Part shown: one piece after another, positions 4,852 through 5,162 of the stretch
How positions within the stretch are numbered: position 1 is the stretch's first letter
Layout of the letters: the number at the start of each line of letters is the position of its first letter
Source of the DNA: JBMYTN01 sp049604415
GTDB taxonomy: Bacteria > Pseudomonadota > Alphaproteobacteria > Rhodospirillales > Rhodospirillaceae
Length of the DNA: 5,162 nucleotides
Reading direction: 5' to 3'
NCBI GenBank assembly: GCA_049604415.1
Contig: JBMYTN010000090.1
Coordinates: 1 to 5,162 of the forward strand
The notes under the pieces: generated by a model
The model's input: only the letters and a program-made list of their open reading frames with translations
What the model was told of the DNA's origin: nothing
Database searches by the model: none
Position numbers and translations under genes: made by a program

Positions 4852-4869
4852 GGCCTGCGACCGCAGGCC
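4852..4869 (+). other. Strong GC hairpin between the repeat copies (first)
   Basis: GGCCTGCG and CGCAGGCC form perfect arms with only AC between them; a realistic fold has 7 bp and a 4-nt GACC loop. There is no T-tract, so it is not an intrinsic terminator. Confidence 0.5.
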
Positions 4870-4887
4870 CGGCGCCCCGTGGCGCCG
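4870..4887 (+). other. Strong GC hairpin between the repeat copies (second)
   Basis: CGGCGCC (4870-4876), loop CCGT, GGCGCCG (4881-4887): a perfect 7-bp stem directly abutting the previous hairpin. Paired stems of this type suggest structured RNA or a mobile palindromic repeat, but a GC-rich coding stretch could also give them. Confidence 0.5.
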
Positions 4888-4934
4888 AAAGCCAAGCCGG
4901 AGGCGCTGGCGACTGAAGTTGCCAAGAAAAAACT

Positions 4935-4990
4935 GGCCCGGACCCTCGATGCTTCCCAGCAGGGTGGGTGTGGCGCAAAGCCGCAACTGT
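4935..4990 (+). repeat. 56-bp direct repeat, copy 2, abutting the assembly gap
   Basis: This is the exact second copy of 4771-4826. It ends at the last base before the run of Ns. The bases after the gap (TAGCGCC) match those following copy 1, so the gap probably lies in a further copy or is a failed join at this repeat. Confidence 0.9.
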
Positions 4991-5089
4991 NNNNNNNNNN
5001 NNNNNNNNNNNNNNNNNNNNNNNNNNNNNNNNNNNNNNNNNNNNNNNNNNNNNNNNNNNNNNNNNNNNNNNNNNNNNNNNNNNNNNNNN
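4991..5089. other. Assembly gap (99 Ns)
   Basis: Ninety-nine unknown bases lie immediately after repeat copy 2. The size is probably a scaffolding estimate rather than a measurement, and nothing can be inferred about the content. Confidence 0.95.
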
Positions 5090-5090
5090 T

Positions 5091-5162
5091 AGCGCCGAAC
5101 GCGCGCAGGTTTCCGGCCCCAAAGGGGTCGGCAAGCCCATTGCGGGCGAGGCCAAGCCGCGC
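5091..5162 (+). other. Coding-like GC-rich stretch after the gap, with a hairpin
   Basis: From 5091 the frame is open to the window edge and reads SAERAQVSGPKGVGKPIAGE then AKPR, mostly with G or C in the third position. The same stretch holds the hairpin CCGGCCCC (5113-5120), AAA, GGGGTCGG (5124-5131), 8 bp with one G-T pair. Whether it is a gene start, an interior or intergenic sequence cannot be decided. Confidence 0.2.

Larger units (their letters stand above)
4804..4990 (+). other. Open, coding-like frame running into the gap
   Basis: This frame has no stop up to the Ns. From the GTG at 4879 it reads VAPKAKPEALATEVAKKKLA and then RTLDASQQGGCGAKPQL. Composition and GC-rich third positions look coding, but no Shine-Dalgarno sequence supports a start. 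If the sequence after copy 2 follows copy 1, the next codon is TAG. It could be the tail of a duplicated gene fragment or chance. Confidence 0.2.

Noticed and set aside
4771..4990. CRISPR array
   Set aside because: There are only two copies of a 56-bp repeat with a 108-bp separation, which is not repeat-spacer geometry.

Overview
The window reads as part of a prophage or prophage-derived head region from an alphaproteobacterium, plausibly Rhodobacterales. Codon use is GC-rich in the flanking genes, and the gene order is effector-like protein, accessory genes, scaffold-like protein. The host assignment is by style only; no marker gene is present.

Layout. (1) 1-1143: the 3' end of a larger gene. 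Its C-terminal domain is a zinc metallopeptidase resembling the catalytic domain of anthrax lethal factor (HELGH, then Tyr and Glu about 43 and 51 residues on). (2) 1144-1275: a short regulatory gap with a good promoter candidate whose -10 lies inside a palindrome. (3) 1276-2231: three tandem small genes (called A, B and C here) from a 322-bp duplication. They encode one unrecognised 45-residue domain beginning W-H-H-L-[VI]-P and ending W-R-D. C carries a C7 slippery-type tract, and a -1 shift there would add a 48-residue charged helical tail. (4) 2340-2702, minus strand: a convergent 120-aa gene of unknown function. (5) 2931-3458: gene D, with two more copies of the same domain fused by a lysine-rich, AT-rich linker. 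(6) 3459-3782: about 320 bp without a convincing gene, containing an intrinsic terminator. (7) 3783-4760: an acidic-then-basic protein with the build of a phage scaffolding protein. (8) 4761-5162: a GC-rich region of hairpins and a 56-bp direct repeat flanking a 99-base assembly gap. No capsid gene can be read there.

How it may work together. In temperate phages, MuF-type head proteins can carry variable C-terminal toxin domains and are often encoded near the scaffold gene, with protective genes downstream. The metallopeptidase-tailed protein followed by five copies of one small domain and then a scaffold fits that arrangement. The array could therefore be an expanded immunity or accessory set for the peptidase. 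This is inference: the N-terminus that would show a MuF or portal domain is outside the window. An alternative is that the domain is a shrunken HNH/AHH-type nuclease relative. The five-copy ungapped domain family is the most interesting content of the window.
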